From positions 1-51,909 of the forward strand of contig JAJRSW010000086.1 of the NCBI GenBank assembly GCA_024278595.1: a stretch of DNA of 51,909 nucleotides, written 5' to 3'. Both the position numbers and the translations under genes were made by a program. Shown here one piece after another: positions 25,267 through 33,677 of the stretch; the first letter of the stretch is position 1, and every line of letters starts with the position of its first letter. Below the pieces are notes generated by a model, which saw only the letters and a list, made by a program, of their open reading frames with translations, searched no databases and was not told where the DNA came from. The DNA comes from Fidelibacterota bacterium. GTDB lineage: Bacteria; Fidelibacterota; UBA8477; JABMPR01.

Positions 25267-27540
25267 ATGCGTTACAACATCGCCATTGCCGGCAACCCCA
25301 ATTGCGGAAAAACCACTATTTTTAATGCCCTTACCGGTGCCCGTCAACATGTGGGGAATTGGCCAGGTGTCACGGTTGAACGCAAATCCGGCAAATATAC
25401 TCAGGCTGAGCACAAATTCGATGTGATCGATCTGCCTGGCACCTATTCCCTGGCCGCATTTTCTGCGGAAGAGACCATTGCCAGACAATACCTCATCAAT
25501 GACAAACCTGATGTGGTTGTCAATATCGTCGATGCTTCCAATCTGGAACGCAATCTATTCCTAACTACCCAGCTCATCGAACTGGGACGTCCCATGGTCA
25601 TCGTTCTGAACATGATGGACATGGCTACCGAAAAAGGCCTGGAGATCGATGCCGACACACTGGCCACTTTATTGGGAGCGCCCGTTATACCCGTTGTGGG
25701 ACGGAGTGGAGCGGGGATCGATCTGCTCAAGGAAAAGATCTTAAGAGTTGCCCGGGAGCTTTCCCTGAAATCACGACCCATTGACATCACCTACCCAAGA
25801 GATATTGAAGCCGAGCTCGAGCAAGTGAGTGCTCTACTTACAGCGAGCGGCGATGAGAACCGCCTGGTGCGCTGGACCAGTGTAAAATTGCTTGAATCTG
25901 ATAAACAAACCCGTGATGAAGTTCGTGCACTTAAGGGCGGAGAGGCCATTTTAGAGCAAACTGCCCGCTCCATTGAACATATCGAAAGACTATTCAAGGA
26001 TGTTGGTCGAGCGGTGATCTCACATGCCCGTTATGGTTTTATTCAGGGTGCTCTGCGTGAATGTGTGGTAGAAACCCTCCCTGATGCAGTTGATTACAGT
26101 CGACGGGTCGACCGTCTATTGACTAATCGCTGGCTAGGGCTGCCTATTTTTGCACTGTTTATGTGGTTGATGTTCAAGGTTACTTTTGATCTGGGCTCCA
26201 TCCCCATGGGTTGGATCGATTCTGGTGTTGTATTCCTGATGAATGTCATCTCTGCTGCGCTCCCCCAGAGCATGTTCGCCAGTTTGCTGGTGGATGGCGC
26301 AATCGGCGGAGTGGGAGCTATTGCTGTTTTTTTGCCCAATATATTTATGCTCTTTTTCATCATAGCCATCCTGGAGGATACTGGATACATGGCCCGAGTG
26401 GCTTTTATTATGGATCGCATCATGCATAATATCGGTCTCCATGGGAAGGCATTTATTCCCATGATCATGGGCTTTGGCTGTAATGTTCCGGCCATTATGG
26501 GGACCCGCATCCTGGAGTCCCGTCGGGATCGGATCCTCACCGTGTTGATCAATCCGTTTATGAGCTGTTCGGCACGGTTACCCGTCTATGTCCTGGTGGC
26601 CGGAGCCTTCTTTCCTGAAAATGCAGCAACCGTCATTTTTTCCATGTATATCCTGGGGATCGTAGCCGCTATAGGCAGTGGTAAACTATTCAGCAAAACC
26701 ATCCTTAAGGGGATGTCAAAACCATTTGTACTTGAGTTACCACCCTACCAACGACCCACCTTGCGATCGCTGGTACTGCATACCTGGGAACGCGGTTTCC
26801 TGTTCATTCAAAAGATGGGTACCGTGATTCTGGTCGGATCCGTTCTGATCTGGGCTTTGGGGTATTTTCCTACTCAGGTTGACTTGGAGCGGGATTATAG
26901 CGCTGAGAGAGCTCAGGTCAACCAGGTCTATGATCAGGATTTGAGCGATTTGACCGCCAAGTTCAAGTCATCTGTACAGGCAAGTAAAAGTGTCTATCAT
27001 TCTGAGATGGTCGAGTATAAAGCAAGTTCAGGTTACCAGGAACTCAATGACCAGTATCAAACTTTAAGAACCAGCTTGAGCGAAGCTCACACGAACCAAC
27101 TCTATTCCTTGAGACAGCAGGAGGTTGGGGATATTACTGAGCAGAAATGGATCGGCCGGATCGGTAAGGTCTTTGAACCCATTGTTGCACCGCTGGGTTT
27201 TAGCTGGCGTGAAAGCGTGGCGCTCATTACCGGGTTTGTTGCCAAGGAGATCGTAGTTTCCACCTTTGGCGTCCTGTTTGGCGTGGGTGCAAATGTGGAC
27301 GAGGGAAATCTAGGGGTAATCTCGGGGCTGAGATCCTCAGGGATGACGCCGCTGGCTGCCTTAAGTTTCCTGGTCTTCACCCTATTATACACGCCCTGCC
27401 TGGCTACGGTTGCGGCCATCAAACGAGAAACTGGAACCTGGTCTTATACGCTTTTTTCCATCGGGTATTCTTTAGGTTTGGCTTATCTACTGGCTTTTGG
27501 GGTCCAATATTTTGGCGGGATTTTTAATTGGCTCAGTTGA
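25267..27540 (+). CDS. feoB: Ferrous iron transporter FeoB
   Basis: A 757-residue protein. The G domain has G1 GNPNCGKTT, G2 GVTVE, G3 DLPG and G4 NMMD near the N-terminus, then a helical GDI region. The membrane part starts near residue 290 with the two Gate motifs, including GFGCNVPAIMGTR and FMSCSARLPVYVL. Between TM segments (about residues 538-628) lies a charged, coiled-coil-like insert with YSAERAQVNQVYDQDL and TLRTSLSEAHTNQL that I do not recall from E. coli FeoB. The ATG at 25267 follows the feoA stop by one base. It imports Fe2+ across the inner membrane. Confidence 0.95.
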   Translation: MRYNIAIAGNPNCGKTTIFNALTGARQHVGNWPGVTVERKSGKYTQAEHKFDVIDLPGTYSLAAFSAEETIARQYLINDKPDVVVNIVDASNLERNLFLTTQLIELGRPMVIVLNMMDMATEKGLEIDADTLATLLGAPVIPVVGRSGAGIDLLKEKILRVARELSLKSRPIDITYPRDIEAELEQVSALLTASGDENRLVRWTSVKLLESDKQTRDEVRALKGGEAILEQTARSIEHIERLFKDVGRAVISHARYGFIQGALRECVVETLPDAVDYSRRVDRLLTNRWLGLPIFALFMWLMFKVTFDLGSIPMGWIDSGVVFLMNVISAALPQSMFASLLVDGAIGGVGAIAVFLPNIFMLFFIIAILEDTGYMARVAFIMDRIMHNIGLHGKAFIPMIMGFGCNVPAIMGTRILESRRDRILTVLINPFMSCSARLPVYVLVAGAFFPENAATVIFSMYILGIVAAIGSGKLFSKTILKGMSKPFVLELPPYQRPTLRSLVLHTWERGFLFIQKMGTVILVGSVLIWALGYFPTQVDLERDYSAERAQVNQVYDQDLSDLTAKFKSSVQASKSVYHSEMVEYKASSGYQELNDQYQTLRTSLSEAHTNQLYSLRQQEVGDITEQKWIGRIGKVFEPIVAPLGFSWRESVALITGFVAKEIVVSTFGVLFGVGANVDEGNLGVISGLRSSGMTPLAALSFLVFTLLYTPCLATVAAIKRETGTWSYTLFSIGYSLGLAYLLAFGVQYFGGIFNWLS

Positions 27541-27725
27541 TCGATATGGTGCTGGTTGTGGTGGCTGTTGGTCTAGCCCTATGGGCGGTGATAAAATATT
27601 TCATGGGTTTGATGCGGGTTCCCCAGGGGTCAGCAGTCAGATGTTCAGGTTGCAGTACTTCCTGTCATACCGATATTCCAGCCAAGCCCTCAACCGAACT
27701 GATTCGAAATATTAAAACGCACTAA
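27528..27725 (+). CDS. FeoB-associated cysteine-rich small membrane protein
   Basis: A 65-residue protein: one hydrophobic helix (MVLVVVAVGLALWAVIKYF), a short linker and CSGCSTSCHTD with three cysteines. This is the layout of the FeoB-associated Cys-rich family, often encoded right after feoB and thought to play a FeoC-like role. The start is uncertain: TTG at 27528 or 27537 (overlapping the feoB end) or ATG at 27546. Conserved I-D before the helix favours a TTG. Confidence 0.75.
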   Translation: MAQLIDMVLVVVAVGLALWAVIKYFMGLMRVPQGSAVRCSGCSTSCHTDIPAKPSTELIRNIKTH

Positions 27726-27755
27726 TGTTTCATGTATAATTGGTATTATACTTAG

Positions 27756-27929
27756 CCTGAATAATTCATAGCCACTAAGTCACGAAGTTCCAAAGTTTTA
27801 ATAAATATATGCTTAGCAAAAATTATCATTCACAGATGCAAATAATTCTGTTTAAAATGACCTTGCTCATAACTTTAATAATCTTCGTGACTTAGTGTTT
27901 TCGTGGCAATAATTCATGAATAATGCAGG
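27756..27929 (+). repeat. MITE-like dispersed repeat, family 1, copy B (complete)
   Basis: A complete 174-bp copy, from CCTGAATAATTCATAGCCAC to ATTCATGAATAATGCAGG. The ends form an imperfect inverted repeat that includes CACTAAGTCACGAAG at the left and CTTCGTGACTTAGTG at the right. It separates the feo operon from the convergent adenosine deaminase gene. Confidence 0.9.
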
Positions 27930-27952
27930 TTAGAAAAGTCACGCCTCTCTAC

Positions 27953-29008
27953 CTAATATTTCTGTGAACCAACCTCTAAATAATCATCGATCTGATGAGC
28001 GACTTCCTTGATCAGCTTGGTGCGCTCCCGGTGTTCGAGGAAGGCACTTTTAAACCCGCTGATGATAAAATCTTTAAAATCCCGCATGTTGAAGTTAAAG
28101 GTCTTGTAAGCCAGCATATATTCATCCACTAGTGAGGTCCCGCTGATTAGTCGGTTATCCGTATTCAGGGTCACTCTTAGACCATAATCATGATAAAATT
28201 TGACTGGATGATTCTCGATCTTGTCAATGGAGCCAGTTTGCATGTTACTGGTCAGACAGACTTCCAGACAGATACGATGGTCATTGATGTAGTTCATCAG
28301 ATCACCGTCTTCCCGCAGCCGGGTACCATGACCGATACGATTGGCACCACAGTAGTGGATAGCTTGATGAATGGAAGCTGGCCCATAGGCTTCTCCGGCA
28401 TGCAGGGTTACGTTCACATTATTGTTGCGGGTGAGGTAAAAAGCTTCGAGATGATCTTTAGCCGGAAAATTTTCTTCGACACCTGCCAGATCGTAACCCA
28501 CAACGCCACGATATTTATAAGCGATGGCCAACTCGGCCAACTGAATTGATGATTCAATGGAGAAATTTCGAATTCCACAGATGATCACACCAGTACGGAT
28601 ATTGAAGGCATGTTCAGCATCCTGCAGTCCCGTAATGACGGCATCCAGGGATTCCATGGGTGACATGCCCCGATCCTGATGCAGGATGGGGGAGTAGCGT
28701 ACTTCCAGCAGACGCACATTCTCGGCAGCCGCATCCTCGGCTAACTCGAAAGCAGCTCGTTTTAAAGCTTCAGGCGTTTGGAGGACAGCCAGCGTAAGTT
28801 GGAATTTATCAATATACTCCCCGAGATCCTTGACTCGTCCCTTCACCACCACTGCTTTGATCAACTCATCTCGATCAGTCGTACCCAGATCGATCTTATC
28901 CTTTTGGGCCAGATCCAGCATGGTGTCGATCCGCAATGATCCATCCAGATGACAGTGAAGTTCCGGTTTGGGCAGTTCCATCAGAAAATCTCTACGTACG
29001 GCTTTCAT
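27953..29008 (-). CDS. add: Adenosine deaminase
   Basis: A 351-residue TIM-barrel deaminase. The metal ligands are in ELHCHLDGSLR (His18, His20), VTLHAGEAYGP (His203 with catalytic Glu206), IGHGTR (His227) and LNTDN (Asp284). It converts adenosine to inosine with Zn2+. The start codon overlaps the stop of the OPT transporter gene (TGATG), with GAGG seven bases upstream, so the two are translationally coupled. A link with the transporter would suggest nucleoside or peptide scavenging, but OPT substrates are usually peptides. Confidence 0.95.
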   Translation of the reverse strand: MKAVRRDFLMELPKPELHCHLDGSLRIDTMLDLAQKDKIDLGTTDRDELIKAVVVKGRVKDLGEYIDKFQLTLAVLQTPEALKRAAFELAEDAAAENVRLLEVRYSPILHQDRGMSPMESLDAVITGLQDAEHAFNIRTGVIICGIRNFSIESSIQLAELAIAYKYRGVVGYDLAGVEENFPAKDHLEAFYLTRNNNVNVTLHAGEAYGPASIHQAIHYCGANRIGHGTRLREDGDLMNYINDHRICLEVCLTSNMQTGSIDKIENHPVKFYHDYGLRVTLNTDNRLISGTSLVDEYMLAYKTFNFNMRDFKDFIISGFKSAFLEHRERTKLIKEVAHQIDDYLEVGSQKY

Positions 29009-30906
29009 CAATCCACCTCAGTTTGAGTACGGTCAGTTTTCAGGGTGACCAGGAACCAGCTGGCGATAGCAACAATTAGAATGGAACCCAACCAGCCAAA
29101 TCCATCAAATGTTGGCCACCAGTCCTTGTCAGCTGTGAGAAAGATCGGCAGAGCAACAAAAATGCCCATCAAAGCTTCACCAGTGATCATTCCAGCAGCC
29201 AGCAGCAATCCCTTTTTGCGGGTTGTTTCTGTGGCACCCAGTTTGTCGCCAAAATGAGCCAGCATCCCACCTATAAAAATGGGGGTTGACAGTGAGATGG
29301 GGAGATAGATACCAACAGCAACAGCTAGAATAGGAATTCGGAAATCAGAACCACGTCGCTCCTGTCGGATATCCAAACCGATGATGATCACTCCCAGAAT
29401 GGCTCCTGAAATAACCATATTCCACGGTAGGTTACCTTGGAAGACACCTTCGGCCACTGCTTTCATCAGGGTTGCCTGGGGGGCAGAAAGGGTTGGAGAA
29501 CCAATGGTATAAGCCGTGTGTAGGATGTCCAGGACCAGGCCAAGAACGATGGCTGCACTCAACACACCGACCACCTGCATCACTTGCTGTTTCCAGGGAG
29601 TCGCACCAATTATGTGACCCGTTCTTAGATCCTGGAGATTATCTCCACCAATGGCCGCTGCATTACAAACCACAGCGCCCACCATGATCGCGGCTGCTGC
29701 ACCCTGGAGTGATCCTGACCCCATGATGGCCAGTAAAAGAAGTGAGGCAAATAGAACGGTCGCTACTGTTACCCCTGAGATGGGATTATTTGATGATCCT
29801 ACTACACCAGCCATATAGGCTGCCACTGCGGAGAAGAAAAACCCGAAGACCATCATGATAATTGTGATCAGAAATGCCAGTTGAATGGTTGGTAGAATGT
29901 CATTGTAAATCATGAAAACAGGGATCATCATGACCAACAGGGCAAGACCCACATACTTGATGGGAATGTCATTTTCTTCCCGCTTGGGGGGTTCACCATT
30001 CTGGATCTTACTATAGGCTTTCAAACTGGATTGGATCCCGACCATGAGTGGTTTGAATAATTTTATCAACGACCAGATCCCGCCTACAACCATGGCACCA
30101 ACGCCGAGATAACGAATCTCTGTGTCCCAGATTGTGTTGGCAGCCTCAAGCGCATTCCCTTCGTAGCCATAGATCGCTGTATAGATCGGTATGGCCACAA
30201 ACCATGAAATTACTCCTCCGGCAAAAACCAGAATACTGATGTTTCTCCCAACGATATAGCCCACTGAGATCAAGGCTGGTGAGAGATCCATCCCAAATCC
30301 AAATACTGAACGGCCCAAATGGGTTGCACCTTCCAGAGCCGAATGCCACAGAGCGAAGCCTTGTTGACCCAATTTCATGCTGGCGGCTGTTAAACTGGCG
30401 AGTGTTAATAATTTCAAGCCTCCTTGCACCGCATCTTCACTTGTGTCCTCTTTGGCATGTCCTGCCCGCAAAACGGCGGCAGTAGCGATACCCTCAGGGT
30501 AGGTTAGTTTGGCTTCGACGATGAGGGCCCGACGGAGGGGAATCGTGAACAGAACACCGATCAAGCCCCCCACACTGGCGATCTTGGCAACTTCCAAATA
30601 GTTAAAGGTCTCCCAGTAACCCATGAGCAGGAGGGCCGGAATGGTAAAGATGACACCGGCAGCCAGAGACTCTCCAGCAGAAGCAGCGGTTTGCACAATA
30701 TTGTCTTCAAGAATATTATGTTTTTTAAACAAGCTCAAGACACCCATGCTGATAACAGCAGCGGGGATGGAGGCCGAGGCCGTCATTCCAGCGAAAAGAC
30801 CGAGGTAGGCGTTGGCCCCTGCCAGGACCATTGATAGTAATATTCCAAGAACGACTGCTTTGATGGTGATCTCAGGTAATGGCTTACTCACGATATCCCT
30901 TTCCAT
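29008..30906 (-). CDS. OPT-family oligopeptide transporter
   Basis: A 632-residue polytopic protein with about fourteen to sixteen membrane segments. The N-terminal LPEITIKAVVLGILLSMVLAGANAYLGLFAGMTASASIPAAV and the middle NLQDLRTGHIIGATPWKQQ are hallmark OPT motifs. The C-terminal half repeats the helix pattern (MLAHFGDKLGATETTRKKG). It takes up peptides with protons. adenosine deaminase is coupled at its end. Confidence 0.93.
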   Translation of the reverse strand: MERDIVSKPLPEITIKAVVLGILLSMVLAGANAYLGLFAGMTASASIPAAVISMGVLSLFKKHNILEDNIVQTAASAGESLAAGVIFTIPALLLMGYWETFNYLEVAKIASVGGLIGVLFTIPLRRALIVEAKLTYPEGIATAAVLRAGHAKEDTSEDAVQGGLKLLTLASLTAASMKLGQQGFALWHSALEGATHLGRSVFGFGMDLSPALISVGYIVGRNISILVFAGGVISWFVAIPIYTAIYGYEGNALEAANTIWDTEIRYLGVGAMVVGGIWSLIKLFKPLMVGIQSSLKAYSKIQNGEPPKREENDIPIKYVGLALLVMMIPVFMIYNDILPTIQLAFLITIIMMVFGFFFSAVAAYMAGVVGSSNNPISGVTVATVLFASLLLLAIMGSGSLQGAAAAIMVGAVVCNAAAIGGDNLQDLRTGHIIGATPWKQQVMQVVGVLSAAIVLGLVLDILHTAYTIGSPTLSAPQATLMKAVAEGVFQGNLPWNMVISGAILGVIIIGLDIRQERRGSDFRIPILAVAVGIYLPISLSTPIFIGGMLAHFGDKLGATETTRKKGLLLAAGMITGEALMGIFVALPIFLTADKDWWPTFDGFGWLGSILIVAIASWFLVTLKTDRTQTEVD

Positions 30907-31128
30907 ATTTCGAATTAGCCAAAAAGATAAGGGAGATTGAAAACAGCGAAAGTGCTATTTGAGTTGAGCTTCGTGTCAAGTTATACCAATTTCAGTTTAT
31001 CTTTCCCGCTAACTGGGTTATATATTTTCACCACGGCTTATGCTATGCTGAAAACATTTGCCTTGTTAGCAAAAAAAATCCCGGCGACTTTTTGCACAAT
31101 TCATGATTGCCATAACACTTGATGTTTT

Positions 31129-32874
31129 CTATTGAATGCGGCTCTTTGATGTGGGGTTAGAAAAAGCAGCATAAAGTGTATCAAAATAATGCAGCCACTT
31201 CAGGCTGATTTCATCTGAGGGGAGAAAAAAGGTATGGCGTACACCACCAACACCAATTGATACAGCATTATGGTAATCCAGGGTGAATATGGTGATGTTC
31301 TCCATGAACCACGAATCAAGGAGCTCAGCTTTACGTCTCATTATGAGCCGCTGTGATGTGAGGGTCAGATCCAGGTCATCCATGACGGTCACACCATCCT
31401 CGCTCATGTATTTGTCAAGTTTAGAATTCAAGGCCGCCTGCTCACCGTCTTTCAGAACCAACTGCCGATCCAGCTCAGGCTGATATTCCAACATGGCGCT
31501 TTTGATATGAGCCATCCATGAGATCAGGGTGCTGGTCTGGGATGTGTCTTCATCGATAAGGGTGTAATCATCAGACACATGCCAATCAGAATGACAGTTG
31601 CCGCAATGGATACTATTATGGGATGTGACTGCAATTGTACTGTGTGCGTGACACTTATTGCAAGCCCAGAGGAAGTGGTCCAGACCCTGGGCAATATTCC
31701 GGGTCTTTACCCGAGAAAATATTTTTTCTTTGGCGAAGATTGCACGTTGAATATGCCCTTCGAGTTCCCGAAGGTCAGTTTGATCCGCGACTGGGATGAT
31801 AGGGTTGAACTTGGCAGTGATCCTGCCACGCCTTCGATTGGCTGCCCAGCGAGGCCAGATCTCATAGGCCCCTTCCAGATGAATGGGCAGGATCGGAACT
31901 TTGCTGTGCTGGATCAATTTTAACGTTTCTTTCAGAATCGGCAGGGGAGAGCCATCAATACAGCGGCCACCCTCAGGAAAAATACCCACGATCCCACCGC
32001 TTTTCACCAGTCGGATCATGGTGCGGATTGATTTAAGATCCTGACGGTGTCTGCGCATGGGGAAAGTCCCAATACCGTTGAGCAAAAAACGCATCGTAGG
32101 AGTTGTGAAGACATCGGCGGTGGTGACAAATTGAATTTCATAGCGTAAGAATAACGAGAAGAAAAATGGATCTATATAACTCTCGTGATTGGCTACGACA
32201 ATGAATGGCCGCTCATGGGGGATATTTTCGCTGCCTTCAATTTTAATCCTATACCAATTACGGAGCACAAGCATCCCGAACACCCAGATCAATTGAGGCA
32301 GTAGGCGTACGGCTTGATTTTTTGGAATTTTGAGCTTCCAGTACCAAAAGGGAGTCTGCTGCTGATACATCTGGTAACGCTGACCCAGCGAGTGGGTCAA
32401 TTGTTGTTCCTGGATAAATATGAGGTAGAGGATGCAAACGGTGAGTATTCCAACCCAGAGCAGCATGGATAGTGAGAAAAAACTACCAAACAGCAGTATG
32501 ATACCCAGGGTGTAAATAGATAGGAACCAGAATGAAGGATGCCGATTTCGGGCATAGAACCCCACATCGACAAGTCGGGTGACCGGTCGCGAGAAATGCA
32601 GGATCCCATCACCAAAACGCAGTATCAGCAGATCGGAGTAGAGCATCCCAAGCGCCCCAAAACTGACAAGCAACCAGGTCGCTGCTGATTCTACCAGCTT
32701 AGGATCGGACTGGGTAAACTCAACCCTGAAGGATGCGAGTAAGATGGGCAGGGTCGAAAGCTTGATCACAAATCCACAAAAGTTTAAAATGTACTGACGG
32801 TTTTTTTGCATGGGTGGCATATTAATCCGAATCTCAGGTTGTGGACAACTATTAAAGCTCAGTAAATTATTCAT
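31129..32874 (-). CDS. Multidomain PlsC acyltransferase with ICMT-like membrane, zinc-ribbon and GRAM-like domains
   Basis: A 581-residue protein with four regions. Residues 25-185 are membrane helices ending in a phospholipid-methyltransferase/ICMT-like segment: GFYARNRHPSFW and EQQLTHSLGQRYQMYQQQTP. Residues 205-385 are a PlsC domain with HX4D (His230, Asp235 in NHESYID) and FPEGGR (299-304). Residues 400-430 are a zinc ribbon (Cys405, 408, 424, 427). Residues 470-575 are a beta-rich domain (LTLTSQRLIM) resembling GRAM. It should acylate lysophosphatidate or a related lysolipid; the methyltransferase half may be inactive. The start is the first ATG and lacks a clear ribosome site. Confidence 0.78.
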   Translation of the reverse strand: MNNLLSFNSCPQPEIRINMPPMQKNRQYILNFCGFVIKLSTLPILLASFRVEFTQSDPKLVESAATWLLVSFGALGMLYSDLLILRFGDGILHFSRPVTRLVDVGFYARNRHPSFWFLSIYTLGIILLFGSFFSLSMLLWVGILTVCILYLIFIQEQQLTHSLGQRYQMYQQQTPFWYWKLKIPKNQAVRLLPQLIWVFGMLVLRNWYRIKIEGSENIPHERPFIVVANHESYIDPFFFSLFLRYEIQFVTTADVFTTPTMRFLLNGIGTFPMRRHRQDLKSIRTMIRLVKSGGIVGIFPEGGRCIDGSPLPILKETLKLIQHSKVPILPIHLEGAYEIWPRWAANRRRGRITAKFNPIIPVADQTDLRELEGHIQRAIFAKEKIFSRVKTRNIAQGLDHFLWACNKCHAHSTIAVTSHNSIHCGNCHSDWHVSDDYTLIDEDTSQTSTLISWMAHIKSAMLEYQPELDRQLVLKDGEQAALNSKLDKYMSEDGVTVMDDLDLTLTSQRLIMRRKAELLDSWFMENITIFTLDYHNAVSIGVGGVRHTFFLPSDEISLKWLHYFDTLYAAFSNPTSKSRIQ

Positions 32875-33011
32875 AAATTGTGACCTAATGACCTTGCCCC
32901 GGACAGTAACCCCGAATATATTCCGCCTTCGGTTTACAGGACAGGTAGAAAGACCATAATTATCAGAAACCTCCTAAGCAGGTTTATCGTATAAAGATTT
33001 GATGTGTGAAA

Positions 33012-33362
33012 ATGGAATCCCAAAGAATGAAGTTTGAAACTGAAATTAAGAATGATACGCTTATTGTAAGGGTTCAAAATACCACCTTTGATATCCGCGG
33101 TGTGAAAGCCTTTAAACGTGATATTTTTATGGCTATTGCTGAATCTGACTTTAAAAATATCATGATCAATATGGAAAACGTCCGGATGGTGGATAGTACC
33201 GGACTGGGGGGCTTGCTTTTTGCAAAAAGGCAGGCAACCATCAAAAAAGGTGATTGTTATTTAGTGAAGCCGCAGCAAAAGATTAGATCACTGATCAAAA
33301 TATCCAAGTTAGAGGATGTATTTACTATTGTTGATAGTGAAGCGGATGTTGTAAAAGATTGA
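33012..33362 (+). CDS. STAS-domain anti-sigma factor antagonist
   Basis: A 116-residue single STAS domain. DSTGLGGLLFAKRQA carries the conserved phosphorylatable Ser in the VDSTGLGG loop. FDIRGVKAFKRDIFMAIAE and VKPQQKIRSLIKISKLEDVFTIV complete the fold. Such proteins sequester anti-sigma kinases in partner-switching. No RsbW or sigma factor is in the window, so the partner is elsewhere. The start may be 33006 (GTG), 33012 or 33027. A strong bidirectional terminator follows 20 bases after the stop. Confidence 0.88.
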   Translation: MESQRMKFETEIKNDTLIVRVQNTTFDIRGVKAFKRDIFMAIAESDFKNIMINMENVRMVDSTGLGGLLFAKRQATIKKGDCYLVKPQQKIRSLIKISKLEDVFTIVDSEADVVKD

Positions 33363-33381
33363 ATATTGCTTTTAGTGATAT

Positions 33382-33409
33382 AAAAAAAGCGGCTGAAGCC
33401 GCTTTTTTT
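33382..33409 (+). terminator. Bidirectional terminator after the STAS gene
   Basis: A perfect twelve-base stem (AAAAAAAGCGGC / GCCGCTTTTTTT) with a TGAA loop. The A and T tracts let it work on both strands. Confidence 0.95.
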
Positions 33410-33434
33410 GTCTCCCATTTATCGAGAAAAAGAA

Positions 33435-33489
33435 ACAGGGACAACTAAAATCCGGAAGCGGGGGAATACGACCAGACCGATGTCCCTGT
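33435..33489 (+). other. Unexplained long-range hairpin upstream of the CsgG-like gene
   Basis: ACAGGGACA at 33435-33443 pairs perfectly with TGTCCCTGT at 33481-33489 around a 37-base loop rich in G and C. A run AAAATCGTGA follows. This could be a structured RNA leader or a regulatory hairpin, but no known class is recognised. The remainder of the 33410-33677 gap shows nothing else. Confidence 0.3.
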
Positions 33490-33677
33490 AAAATCGTGAT
33501 AAAAATAGTAGCATATATACCTAATGTCAATGATTTATGTTGCCAATATCAAAGAAATTTTAAAAAAATGATGCTGAATTAATGAATCACGGTTTGGACA
33601 CTCCTTGACATTGCTTAATTTGGGAGTAATTAATAATTCCGAATTCTTTTGAATAATGACCTAACAGGAGATACAGC

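Noticed and set aside
33435-33489. tRNA gene
   Set aside because: The span is only 55 bases, there is no TTC loop or anticodon arm, and the single stem does not form a cloverleaf.
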